This document shows positions 6,022 to 13,043 of a stretch of DNA of 17,952 nucleotides, in pieces. Each line of letters starts with the position of its first letter. Position 1 is the first letter of the stretch. This DNA is from Aeolococcus sp050734155. Its GTDB lineage: Bacteria > Chloroflexota > Dormibacteria > Aeolococcales > Aeolococcaceae. The position numbers and the translations under genes are program-made. The stretch spans positions 1 through 17,952 of the forward strand of contig JBOHUD010000061.1 of NCBI GenBank assembly GCA_050734155.1, read 5' to 3'. The notes under the pieces are model-generated. The model was not told the origin of the DNA. It saw only the letters and a program-made list of their open reading frames with translations, and searched no databases.

Positions 6022-7287
6022 TCAGACAGCCTCGTCCTCGTCGTCGATGACCGAGAGGAAGGGCCGTCGGGCGAACACTGTCTGGCGCATCAGCCTCTGC
6101 AGCAGGTTGGGCATGCGATAGCTGGCCACGGGGACCGTCACCGGCTTGCGCTCGATGTGGCGGCGCGAGATGTGGATGCCGTGCCTGGGGAGGATCCTGC
6201 GCAGGTATCCCCAGGTGTCGTAGAGCCCGTTGCTCACCGACTCGTAGCCGTGCTGCAGCACCATGAGCCGGGCGCTGTAGGACATCAGCTCGTGAAAGAA
6301 CATCTTCTCGTCGTCGGGCCGGGGCTCGATGAGCAGGATGTCGACATCGGGGTGGTTGAGGCGCACCAGCTTGATGTGGTCGAGCAGACCGTCGTGGAGC
6401 ATGCCCCTGAACACCTGGTTGTACACGCCCCGCATGCCCATGTCGGCGAGATGGTCGCCCATCAGCTCGCGCATCCCGGGCGGGGGGCTGAGGTTGCGGA
6501 CGTCCACGGGGACGATGGGATTGATGGCCACGATCAGGGTGGCGCCGCGGTCCACGGCGACGTCGATCGCCGAGATTCCCTTGATGCCGCCGTCGACGTA
6601 GTCGACGTCGTCGATGCGCACCGGCCTGAAGAGGATGGGCACGGCGCTGCTCGCCGCCGCGGCCCGGGAGATGGGCACGTGGGCGCGCCTGTTGAACCGC
6701 GAGAAGACCACCCTCTGTCCGGAGTCGAGCGCGCAGGCGACGATGTGGAGCTCGCTGTCTAGCTCGCGGAAATCGTTGCTGAAGCCCTCGCGGGTGAGCA
6801 GTCGCTCGAGGAAGCGCACCAGCTCGGCGTTGCTGAACACACCCGACGGCAGCAGCGGGCTGAGCATGCCGAGCACGTCGGCGGGATGCAGCCTTCCGGG
6901 GTGGCGAGCCACCTCCCAGGCGATCTCCTGGGTGAGGCGGGGAAGCTTGAGCAGCCGCGCCGCCGCCTCGGCGACGTTGGGCCGGTACAGCCCCCACCGT
7001 GACGGCGGCCGGAGCAGCTGGCTGGTGCCCTCGACCCCCAGGGCCATCTCTGTGGGGGTGATGCCGTTGGCCAGCAGCGCGCCGATCGTCGATCCCGCGC
7101 TGGTCCCGACATACACGTCGAAATCGTTGACGCTGCTGCCCACCAGGAGGTCGTCGAGGGCGCGCAGGGCGCCGATCTCATAGGTGAACCCGGTGATGCC
7201 GCCTCCGCAGAGCACCAGGGCTCGTTTGCCGCCGGTGGGATCGGGCGGCACGCGGCGCACGGTGCCGGCGCGCCTGCGGGTGGGCAT
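6022..7287 (-). CDS. Patatin-like phospholipase family protein
   Basis: This 421-residue protein shows the patatin catalytic signature: the oxyanion loop C-G28-G-G-I-T-G33, the nucleophile elbow G61-T-S63-A-G65, and the catalytic Asp in Y-V-D232-G-G. The Ser-Asp dyad hydrolyses acyl esters of lipids in this family; the actual substrate is not predictable. The C-terminal 130 residues carry no known domain but are rich in basic residues and end with an acidic tail (DDEDEAV). There is no signal peptide, so it is probably cytoplasmic or peripheral to the membrane. It is convergent with the AAA+ gene and divergent from lepA across 42 bp. The ATG at 7287 is preceded by TATGAT 6 nt upstream and no ribosome binding site. 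Confidence 0.88.
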   Translation of the reverse strand: MPTRRRAGTVRRVPPDPTGGKRALVLCGGGITGFTYEIGALRALDDLLVGSSVNDFDVYVGTSAGSTIGALLANGITPTEMALGVEGTSQLLRPPSRWGLYRPNVAEAAARLLKLPRLTQEIAWEVARHPGRLHPADVLGMLSPLLPSGVFSNAELVRFLERLLTREGFSNDFRELDSELHIVACALDSGQRVVFSRFNRRAHVPISRAAAASSAVPILFRPVRIDDVDYVDGGIKGISAIDVAVDRGATLIVAINPIVPVDVRNLSPPPGMRELMGDHLADMGMRGVYNQVFRGMLHDGLLDHIKLVRLNHPDVDILLIEPRPDDEKMFFHELMSYSARLMVLQHGYESVSNGLYDTWGYLRRILPRHGIHISRRHIERKPVTVPVASYRMPNLLQRLMRQTVFARRPFLSVIDDEDEAV

Positions 7288-7293
7288 GTCCCG

Positions 7294-7299
7294 ATCATA
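7294..7299 (-). promoter_or_regulatory. -10 box (TATGAT) of the patatin-like gene
   Basis: TATGAT on the minus strand differs from TATAAT at one base and lies 6 nt before the ATG at 7287, with CGGGAC between. This is the best -10 match in the window and supports a leaderless transcript. Its predicted -35 position (about 7317-7322) coincides with the lepA -10 box. Confidence 0.6.
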
Positions 7300-7315
7300 T
7301 GGCAGCGGACGCGGC

Positions 7316-7321
7316 TAGCAT
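7316..7321 (+). promoter_or_regulatory. -10 box (TAGCAT) of lepA
   Basis: TAGCAT matches TANNNT and lies 8 nt before the GTG at 7330, with GGCCGCTC between and no ribosome binding site. The same hexamer precedes hrcA at 14535. The predicted lepA -35 position (about 7293-7298) falls on the patatin -10 box on the other strand. Confidence 0.55.
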
Positions 7322-7329
7322 GGCCGCTC

Positions 7330-9138
7330 GTGTCCTCGCAGCCGCTCCCCTTGATCCGCAACTTCTGCATCATCGCCCACATCGATCACGGCAAATCGAC
7401 GCTGGCCGATCGGCTGCTGGAGCGAACCGGCACCGTCGCCCCGCGCGACATGCAGGACCAGGTGCTCGACACCCTCGACCTGGAGCGCGAGCGGGGCATC
7501 ACCATCAAGGCGCAGGCGGTGCGCCTCGATCACACCGCGGCCGACGGCCGCACCTACCAGCTCAACCTGATCGACACCCCGGGTCATGTCGATTTCGCCT
7601 ACGAGGTGTCGCGCTCGCTGGCGGCGTGCGAGGGCGCGGTGCTGGTCGTCGATGCCTCCCAGGGCATCGAGGCGCAGACGCTGGCCAACGTGTACTCCGC
7701 GCTCGAGGCCGGGCTGGAGATCATCCCGGTGATCAACAAGATCGACCTCGTGGCCGCGGACCCGGAGCTGGTCCGCCGGGAGATCGAGGACGTCATCGGG
7801 CTGCCCGGGGACGGCGCCCTCCTGGCCAGCGCGCGCCAGGGGATCGGCATCGACGAGATCCTCGAGGCGGTCGTCGCCCGGGTGCCGCCGCCGTCGGGTG
7901 ACGTCGCCGCTCCGCTGCAGGCGCTGATCTTCGACAGCAAGTACGACGCCTACCGCGGCGTGATCGTCTACGTGCGCGTGATGCATGGTGTCATCCGCCC
8001 GGGCCAGCGCATTCGCATGATGGCCACGGAGAAGGATTTCGTCGTCGACGAGGCCGGTGTGTTCCGGCCCCAGATGACCTCGACCGGTTCGCTGAGCCCG
8101 GGCGAGGTGGGCTACGTCATCGCCTCGGTCAGGGACGTGCGCGACAGCAAGGTGGGTGACACCGTCACCGATGCCGGCCGGCCGGCGAGCGTCGCCCTCC
8201 CCGGCTACCGCACGGTCACGCCGATGGTCTTCGCGGGGATCTTCCCGCTCGACTCAGACGACGTGCAGGACCTCAAGGAGGCGCTCTCCAGGCTCAACCT
8301 CAACGATGCTTCGCTGGTGTACGAACCGGAGTCGTCGGTGGCGCTGGGGTTCGGCTTCCGCTGCGGCTTCCTCGGCCTGCTCCACATGGAGATCGTCCAG
8401 GAGCGGCTGGAACGGGAGTTCGACCTCGAGCTGCTCACCACCGCGCCCACCGTGGAGTACCGCGTCCGCCTGCGCGGGGGCGAGGTGGTGGCGATCGACA
8501 ATCCATCGATGCTCCCCGATCCGGCCCACGTCGAGGCCATCGAGGAGCCGCGCACGCGCGCCACCATCTTCGTCCCCGCGGACCACGTCGGTCCCCTCAT
8601 GGAACTGTGCCAGGACCGCCGCGGCGAGCTGCTCGACATGCAGTACCAGCCCGGCGACCGGGTGGCGCTCATCTACGATCTTCCCCTTGGAGAGATCATC
8701 CACGACTTCTACGACCAGCTCAAATCGCGAAGCCGCGGCTACGCATCACTCGACTACGAGATCACCGGCTTCCGCGTCGAGAAGCTGGTCAAGCTCGACA
8801 TCGTGGTGGGAGGCCAGCGCGTCGATGCGCTGTCGATGATCGTGCACCGCGACAAGGCCGCCTTCCAGGGGCGCCGGCTCACCGAGCGATTGCGCAAGCT
8901 CATCCCCCGCCAGCTCTTCGAGGTTCCCATCCAGGCCGCCATCGGAGGCAGGATCGTCGCCCGCGAGACCGTCTCGGCGATGCGCAAGGACGTCCTCGCC
9001 AAGTGCTACGGCGGAGACATCACTCGCAAGCGCAAGCTGCTGGAGAAGCAGAAGGAAGGCAAGAAGCGGATGAAGCGAGTTGGCAACGTGGAGATTCCCC
9101 AGGAGGCGTTCATGGCCGTGCTCAAGCTGGACGAGTAG
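7330..9138 (+). CDS. lepA: Elongation factor 4 (LepA), ribosome-associated GTPase
   Basis: This 602-residue protein is full length for LepA/EF4, which binds the ribosome and affects translocation and translation initiation. Visible GTPase motifs are the P-loop A16-H-I-D-H-G-K-S-T24, the DTPGH G3 motif and NKID (G4). EF-G-like domains follow, with GFRCGFLGLLHMEI near the middle. The C-terminal signature is specific to LepA: KCYGGDITRKRKLLEKQK, then GKKRMKRVGNVEIPQEAF. The GTG at 7330 places the P-loop at the normal distance from the N-terminus. lepA upstream of hemW and hrcA is a widespread order, but here four genes lie between lepA and hemW. Confidence 0.97.
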   Translation: MSSQPLPLIRNFCIIAHIDHGKSTLADRLLERTGTVAPRDMQDQVLDTLDLERERGITIKAQAVRLDHTAADGRTYQLNLIDTPGHVDFAYEVSRSLAACEGAVLVVDASQGIEAQTLANVYSALEAGLEIIPVINKIDLVAADPELVRREIEDVIGLPGDGALLASARQGIGIDEILEAVVARVPPPSGDVAAPLQALIFDSKYDAYRGVIVYVRVMHGVIRPGQRIRMMATEKDFVVDEAGVFRPQMTSTGSLSPGEVGYVIASVRDVRDSKVGDTVTDAGRPASVALPGYRTVTPMVFAGIFPLDSDDVQDLKEALSRLNLNDASLVYEPESSVALGFGFRCGFLGLLHMEIVQERLEREFDLELLTTAPTVEYRVRLRGGEVVAIDNPSMLPDPAHVEAIEEPRTRATIFVPADHVGPLMELCQDRRGELLDMQYQPGDRVALIYDLPLGEIIHDFYDQLKSRSRGYASLDYEITGFRVEKLVKLDIVVGGQRVDALSMIVHRDKAAFQGRRLTERLRKLIPRQLFEVPIQAAIGGRIVARETVSAMRKDVLAKCYGGDITRKRKLLEKQKEGKKRMKRVGNVEIPQEAFMAVLKLDE

Positions 9139-9140
9139 CC

Positions 9141-9812
9141 ATGGCCGCAAGGAAGCGCCGTCGTCCCGCCGCAGCCAGGCGAGTGGCCCCGGCGGCGGCG
9201 AGGAGCGGGGCCTCTGAGCCCGCACCCGCGCCCGCCGCCCCGCGCCCCGCCCGCACCCTGCGTGCCCCCGCCGCCGACGCCGAGTCGCGATGGAACGCCA
9301 CCGGCCTGCTGGTCCTGCTGGCGATGGTGTTCGTGGTGCAGATCCCGGTCGGGGCCATCCTCAACCTCACCTCGCACACCAACCCGCTGATCATCGACAT
9401 CTTCTTCTTCCAGCCGCAGTACCTGGTGGTGGCGGCGGTCCTGGTGATGCCGCTGGCCCGCAGGCTGGCCGGCCAGCCGCGCAAGCTGCGCCTGCTCGAG
9501 TCGCTCTCGCTCGGCATCATGTACTCGCTGCTCGCGCTGATGCTGGGCACGGTGTTCGTGCACCCGGCGACCGCGTCGGTCTCCACCGACCAGTTCGTCA
9601 AGCACCTCAAGCTGACCGACGGTCTGCTGCTCGCCTTCGGCGACGTGCTCGCTCTCTTCGGCACCGTCGCTCTCTACCCCAGCTTCAGCCGCATGCTCGG
9701 TGCCCCGGGGCGGCGCGCCCGGGCCCGGATGCTGAACCGGACCGGGTCGTCAGGGGGGCCGGCGAGGCCCTCCCAGCGGCGTTCGGGGAGCGACGCCAAA
9801 CCGCGACGCTGA
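9141..9812 (+). CDS. Multi-pass membrane protein of unknown function
   Basis: This 223-residue protein has an Arg/Ala/Pro-rich N-terminal tail (about 1-48), four predicted membrane helices (about 52-75, 85-108, 120-142 and 160-182) and a basic, Ser/Pro-rich C-terminal tail. A short FFFQPQYL segment opens the second helix. Both tails are strongly basic, so by the positive-inside rule both ends are probably cytoplasmic, which fits an even helix number. No family is recognised and no catalytic motif is visible. It begins 2 nt after the lepA stop, so it is likely cotranscribed with lepA; whether it works with it is unknown. Confidence 0.7.
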   Translation: MAARKRRRPAAARRVAPAAARSGASEPAPAPAAPRPARTLRAPAADAESRWNATGLLVLLAMVFVVQIPVGAILNLTSHTNPLIIDIFFFQPQYLVVAAVLVMPLARRLAGQPRKLRLLESLSLGIMYSLLALMLGTVFVHPATASVSTDQFVKHLKLTDGLLLAFGDVLALFGTVALYPSFSRMLGAPGRRARARMLNRTGSSGGPARPSQRRSGSDAKPRR

Positions 9813-9910
9813 CCCTCCCGGCGGGGCGGTCGGGGCATGCGTGCAGAAACCTCCCGCTGTCGATGGACGGGTGGCGTTTTGGTCACAAGGCGACGATGCC
9901 CCGGGCGCAC

Positions 9911-9939
9911 GATTGCGCCGTACGCAACGATCGCGCCGT
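9911..9939 (+). repeat. Direct and inverted repeats at the Tad operon promoter
   Basis: Two near-identical 11-mers, GATTGCGCCGT at 9911-9921 and GATCGCGCCGT at 9929-9939, are 18 bp apart. Between and across them is an inverted repeat, TTGCG at 9913-9917 and CGCAA at 9923-9927 with 5 bp between. They overlap a possible -10 (AACGAT, 9926-9931) placed 6 nt before the GTG at 9938. This looks like an operator, but no regulator is identified. Confidence 0.4.
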
Positions 9940-10408
9940 GAGGCAAGACGGTGGGTCGCCTGATCGAGCGGCCCCACCGCACCGCCGGCGCAGTCAGGGA
10001 GGGGATCGGCGCGCCGGCCAGTCCGCAGTGGAGATGGCCCTGATCCTGCCCGTGGTGCTGCTCGTTCTCGGGGCGGCGTACACGGGCTGGGACGCCATGC
10101 GCCAGACGATCGGGCTGGTCAGTGCCGCCCGGGCGGGCGTGATCATGGCCGCCAACGACCTGCAGAACGGCAAGTCCTCAGCGGCGCTCAGCGACGCCAC
10201 CGCGGCCGTCAACGACGAGGAGGGGGTCAGCGGCCTCTTCAGCAGCGGACCCGGCTGCACCAACAACTGCGTCGCGCTCACCTCGGGCCCGGGACCGCTG
10301 TCCGCCGTCGGGTTGGTGACCATCACCATCACCCGCTCGGTGGGCACCGACATCCCCGTGGTGCCCGGGATCAACGTCGCCGCCCATGCGACCGCGAGGT
10401 ACCAATGA
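9938..10408 (+). CDS. TadE-like pseudopilin (first copy)
   Basis: The protein is 156 residues from the GTG at 9938. It has a basic leader (HRRRSQGGDRRAG), then G27-Q-S-A-V-E32 followed by a hydrophobic helix MALILPVVLLVLGAA. The Gly before cleavage and Glu at mature position +5 are the type IV prepilin-peptidase signature of TadE-like pseudopilins. The rest is extracytoplasmic, with a CxxxC (CTNNC) and beta-strand-like repeats near the C-terminus. TadE-like proteins take part in assembling or anchoring Flp/Tad pili and related surface structures. An in-frame ATG at 9896 with weak AAGG before it is an alternative start, giving 170 residues. The stop overlaps the TadG start (ATGA). Confidence 0.75.
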   Translation: MRQDGGSPDRAAPPHRRRSQGGDRRAGQSAVEMALILPVVLLVLGAAYTGWDAMRQTIGLVSAARAGVIMAANDLQNGKSSAALSDATAAVNDEEGVSGLFSSGPGCTNNCVALTSGPGPLSAVGLVTITITRSVGTDIPVVPGINVAAHATARYQ

Positions 10409-12393
10409 CCGCGCCGCGCCGCCGGGCACGGCGGGACCAGGGCGGCCAGGTGATGCTCCTCTTCGCCCTGGCGCTCATCGCCATCCTCGGGCTGGCCGCG
10501 GTCGCGGTCGACGGCAGCTTCGGCTTCATCCAGGTGCGCCGGGCCCAGAATGCCGCCGACTTCGCCGCCTTCGCGGGAGCGCAGCAGTTGAACGCCTCGG
10601 TCATCTGCAACGGGAACGGCCTGGTGCCCACCCCGACCCAGATGGTCAACATCGTCCAGGACACAGTCGACGCCAACTCATCCGCGGTGGGGACCGCGTG
10701 GACCGCCCAGTACCTCGACGGCTCGGGTCGCCCCATCGCGGGCGCGACCTTCAGCGGGACCAGCTCGGGCGCCGTCGCCCCACCGGGCGCCTGCGGCCTC
10801 AGTGTCAGCGCAACGCCGCAGTGGCGTTCCCTTCTGGCCGGGGTTCTCGGGTTCCCGCAGCTCAGCGGCCAGGCGGGGGCGTCGGTGGCCAGCTCGAAGG
10901 CGGGGCTGCCCGTGTCCATCGTGGCGCTCAACAAGGTCGGGCCCCACGCCGTGCTCGGTGGCGGCTCGGGCAACTTCATCGTCAGCGGCGACATGTACCT
11001 CAACACCCAGGTCATCAACCAGCCGTGGACGGGCTCGTACCACGGCTGGGAATACGACGACGCCGTCGACGCCAAGAGCACCAGCAATCTCTTCGTCTTC
11101 GGGACGATCCATTCCTCGAACGCCAAGTACAGGACTGAGAGCCTCTGGCCCCTGGACACCTGCTTCGGGTCCTCAGCCCTGCTCGGCAGGGGGCTCGGCG
11201 GTGTCAGCGCGGCATACCAGCCCGGCGACCCGCCTCCCGACGCCGGTGATCCCAACGACTCGCCAACCAACACCCCCGCCTGCGGCGGACAGTCGGTGAT
11301 CACCTCCTACAACCACATCGACCCGACGTACGCGCCGATCAACGATCCGCTGCTGGGCGGCGGTGCGCCCCCCAACCCGGCCAGCTCGGGCACGGCGATC
11401 AACTGCCCGGGGATGGCCCAGCAGACCTACGCGTCGCTCGCCCTGGGAACCACGGTGATCGGTGGCACCACCCACCTCAGACCGGGCGAGTACCAGAAGC
11501 CGGTGAAGATCACCACCTCGATGACCATCGGCGACTGCTCCTCGTATGCCGGCGAGCCCGCCTACCCGGGCATCTACCGATTCGACCAGGGTCTGTGGAT
11601 CGATCCGCAGTCGTCGTCCACCGCCGTGACCGGCAGCAACATCGTCCTGGCAACCGTCACGCCCTACCCCATGGCGGGCAACGTCCCCGGCACCGTGTCG
11701 GGCACCGTGTTCACCGCCACCGCAAGCGGCAACGGGGCACCGTGCCTGCCCGGCGCCACCATGTCGAGCAACGAGAGTGGTGGCGGGCGCCCCATGGCCG
11801 AGACAGACAGGAGCAGCGCGGCGGTGTGCGCGGGCACGGTCGATCCCAACAATCCCGCCCAGCCCGAGTACGGCACGCTCACCTACGACGACTCCTCGTA
11901 TGCCGTCAGTGGCCTCTACGGCGCCGGTGAGAACTACTCGCTGCTCATCGGCGGCGCGTCCGGGTCGACGGTCTCGCTGACCGGGCCGACCACGGGTCAG
12001 TTCGGGGGCAGCAACAACATGCCCGGCCTGGTGCTCTACCAGGACCCGGGGACCCCGGCCAACGACGGCTTCAACGGCGAGCCCGGTGACGCCGCCACCA
12101 TCAGCGTGACCGGGGTGATCTACAACAGCTCGCTCCCCGGGTACGGTTCGAGCGCCCCGCTCGACTACTGGGATGGCACCGGCGGCGGCATCCCGCTGTA
12201 CGCGGGGGGCACGCTGCAGACCGGCAATGGCGCGGGCTGGTCGAGCGCCGGCCCGGCGCCGTCCGCCGGGTCGTTCACCGTCAACGGCACCTGTGTGGTC
12301 GACCAGTTCAACACCGACGGAGCCACCACCATCACCATCCTCGGCCAGCCGTACACCCTGCCCGGCAACGGCGGTCTGTCCCTGGTGGGATGA
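10405..12393 (+). CDS. TadG-like surface protein with a large extracytoplasmic region
   Basis: The first 60 residues match the Tad/TadG N-terminal domain: basic residues, G-G-Q-V, a membrane helix LLFALALIAILGLAAVAVDG, then RRAQNAADFAAFAGAQQL. The remaining 600 residues are predicted to lie outside the membrane and are rich in Gly, Ser, Thr, Asn and Pro, with about 10 cysteines. Visible segments include GSGNFIVSGDMYLNT (about 187-201), NLFVFGTIHSS, LRPGEYQKPVKI (about 358) and LDYWDGTGGG near the end. Such sequence suggests beta-rich adhesin-like modules, but no named domain is recognised beyond the Tad part. It is coupled by 4-nt ATGA overlaps to TadE-like genes on both sides. Related proteins in Actinobacteria are annotated as TadG-related pilus assembly proteins. 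Confidence 0.75.
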   Translation: MTAPRRRARRDQGGQVMLLFALALIAILGLAAVAVDGSFGFIQVRRAQNAADFAAFAGAQQLNASVICNGNGLVPTPTQMVNIVQDTVDANSSAVGTAWTAQYLDGSGRPIAGATFSGTSSGAVAPPGACGLSVSATPQWRSLLAGVLGFPQLSGQAGASVASSKAGLPVSIVALNKVGPHAVLGGGSGNFIVSGDMYLNTQVINQPWTGSYHGWEYDDAVDAKSTSNLFVFGTIHSSNAKYRTESLWPLDTCFGSSALLGRGLGGVSAAYQPGDPPPDAGDPNDSPTNTPACGGQSVITSYNHIDPTYAPINDPLLGGGAPPNPASSGTAINCPGMAQQTYASLALGTTVIGGTTHLRPGEYQKPVKITTSMTIGDCSSYAGEPAYPGIYRFDQGLWIDPQSSSTAVTGSNIVLATVTPYPMAGNVPGTVSGTVFTATASGNGAPCLPGATMSSNESGGGRPMAETDRSSAAVCAGTVDPNNPAQPEYGTLTYDDSSYAVSGLYGAGENYSLLIGGASGSTVSLTGPTTGQFGGSNNMPGLVLYQDPGTPANDGFNGEPGDAATISVTGVIYNSSLPGYGSSAPLDYWDGTGGGIPLYAGGTLQTGNGAGWSSAGPAPSAGSFTVNGTCVVDQFNTDGATTITILGQPYTLPGNGGLSLVG

Positions 12394-12902
12394 CCGAGCC
12401 CAGCGGGCGGCGGCGCCGCCGCCGCAGTCACGGCCAGGGGCTGGTGGAGTTCGCCCTCATCGCCCCGGTGGCCCTGCTGGTGATCGTGGGCATCGTGGTC
12501 GGCTGCCTGCTGTTCTTTCAGAGCTCCGCAGTCCATGACGGCGCCACCGCGGGGGCGCGCATGGCGTCCATCGAGACGTCGCTGATCGCGCCTCTTCCCC
12601 TCGCCGAGTGCGCCAGCGGCTATGGCGAGTCGGGCACGCCGATGTCCATCGAGAAGGCGGTCGCCCAGGCGGCCCCCGGGCTCAAGGTCAACACCGCGGC
12701 GCTGTGCAAGACGAGCTCGTCTCAGCTCATGCAGACGCCGCAGGCCAACGTTGCCAACATCACCGTCACCGCCAACACCGACCTGGGAGGCCCCCGGACG
12801 GTGACGGTGACGGTCAGCTTCGCCGGCCAGGGCATCGCCCCTCCGCTGACCTCCACCTACGCCATGAGCGCCACCAGCACGGTTCCCGTCCTCGCCCCCT
12901 GA
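12390..12902 (+). CDS. TadE-like pseudopilin (second copy)
   Basis: This 170-residue protein has an Arg-rich leader (SGRRRRRRSHG15) followed by Q-G-L-V-E20 and the helix FALIAPVALLVIVGIVVG. The processing Gly and the Glu at mature +5 fit the TadE/TadF prepilin signature. The outer part carries two Cys (about residues 74 and 106) and a C-terminal Thr/Val beta-rich stretch (TVTVTVSFAG). Its start overlaps the TadG stop (ATGA), so the three Tad genes form one coupled set. It differs enough from the first TadE-like protein outside the helix that the two probably play different parts in the same structure. No TadA ATPase, TadB/C platform or prepilin peptidase is in the window. Confidence 0.8.
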   Translation: MTEPSGRRRRRRSHGQGLVEFALIAPVALLVIVGIVVGCLLFFQSSAVHDGATAGARMASIETSLIAPLPLAECASGYGESGTPMSIEKAVAQAAPGLKVNTAALCKTSSSQLMQTPQANVANITVTANTDLGGPRTVTVTVSFAGQGIAPPLTSTYAMSATSTVPVLAP

Positions 12903-12973
12903 GCACAGCTGCGCGGCCGCTCGAGATGGCCATCCCCAGCCGGGGTGTCGAGGAGAGCGGCTCGTGGCCGTGC

Positions 12974-12979
12974 TAGATT
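12974..12979 (+). promoter_or_regulatory. Candidate -10 box (TAGATT) upstream of hemW
   Basis: TAGATT matches TANNNT in the 141-nt gap after the Tad genes. Transcription from it would start near 12986 and leave a leader of about 58 nt before the ATG at 13044. Confidence 0.35.
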
Positions 12980-12984
12980 CGGCG

Positions 12985-13008
12985 CCGGCCCCGGCCGCGC
13001 CCGGCCGG
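12985..13008 (+). other. GC-rich inverted repeat in the hemW leader
   Basis: CCGGCC at 12985-12990 (and again at 12991-12996) is complementary to GGCCGG at 13003-13008. Either pairing makes a 6-bp GC-only hairpin at the 5' end of the predicted hemW leader. It has no T-run, so it is not a standard terminator. Confidence 0.25.
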
Positions 13009-13043
13009 TCGGCCAACGCCCAGCCCTGGAGCCGCCCCCGCAG

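Noticed and set aside
4811..6997. Long minus-strand open frame across the AAA+ and patatin genes
   Set aside because: It is antisense to the AAA+ gene and out of frame with the patatin gene. Its Arg/Pro/His-rich sequence has no recognisable domain.
11688..11710. Tandem GGCACCGTGT copies in the TadG gene
   Set aside because: Two short in-frame copies within a Gly/Thr-rich coding region; best explained by codon and residue repetition.
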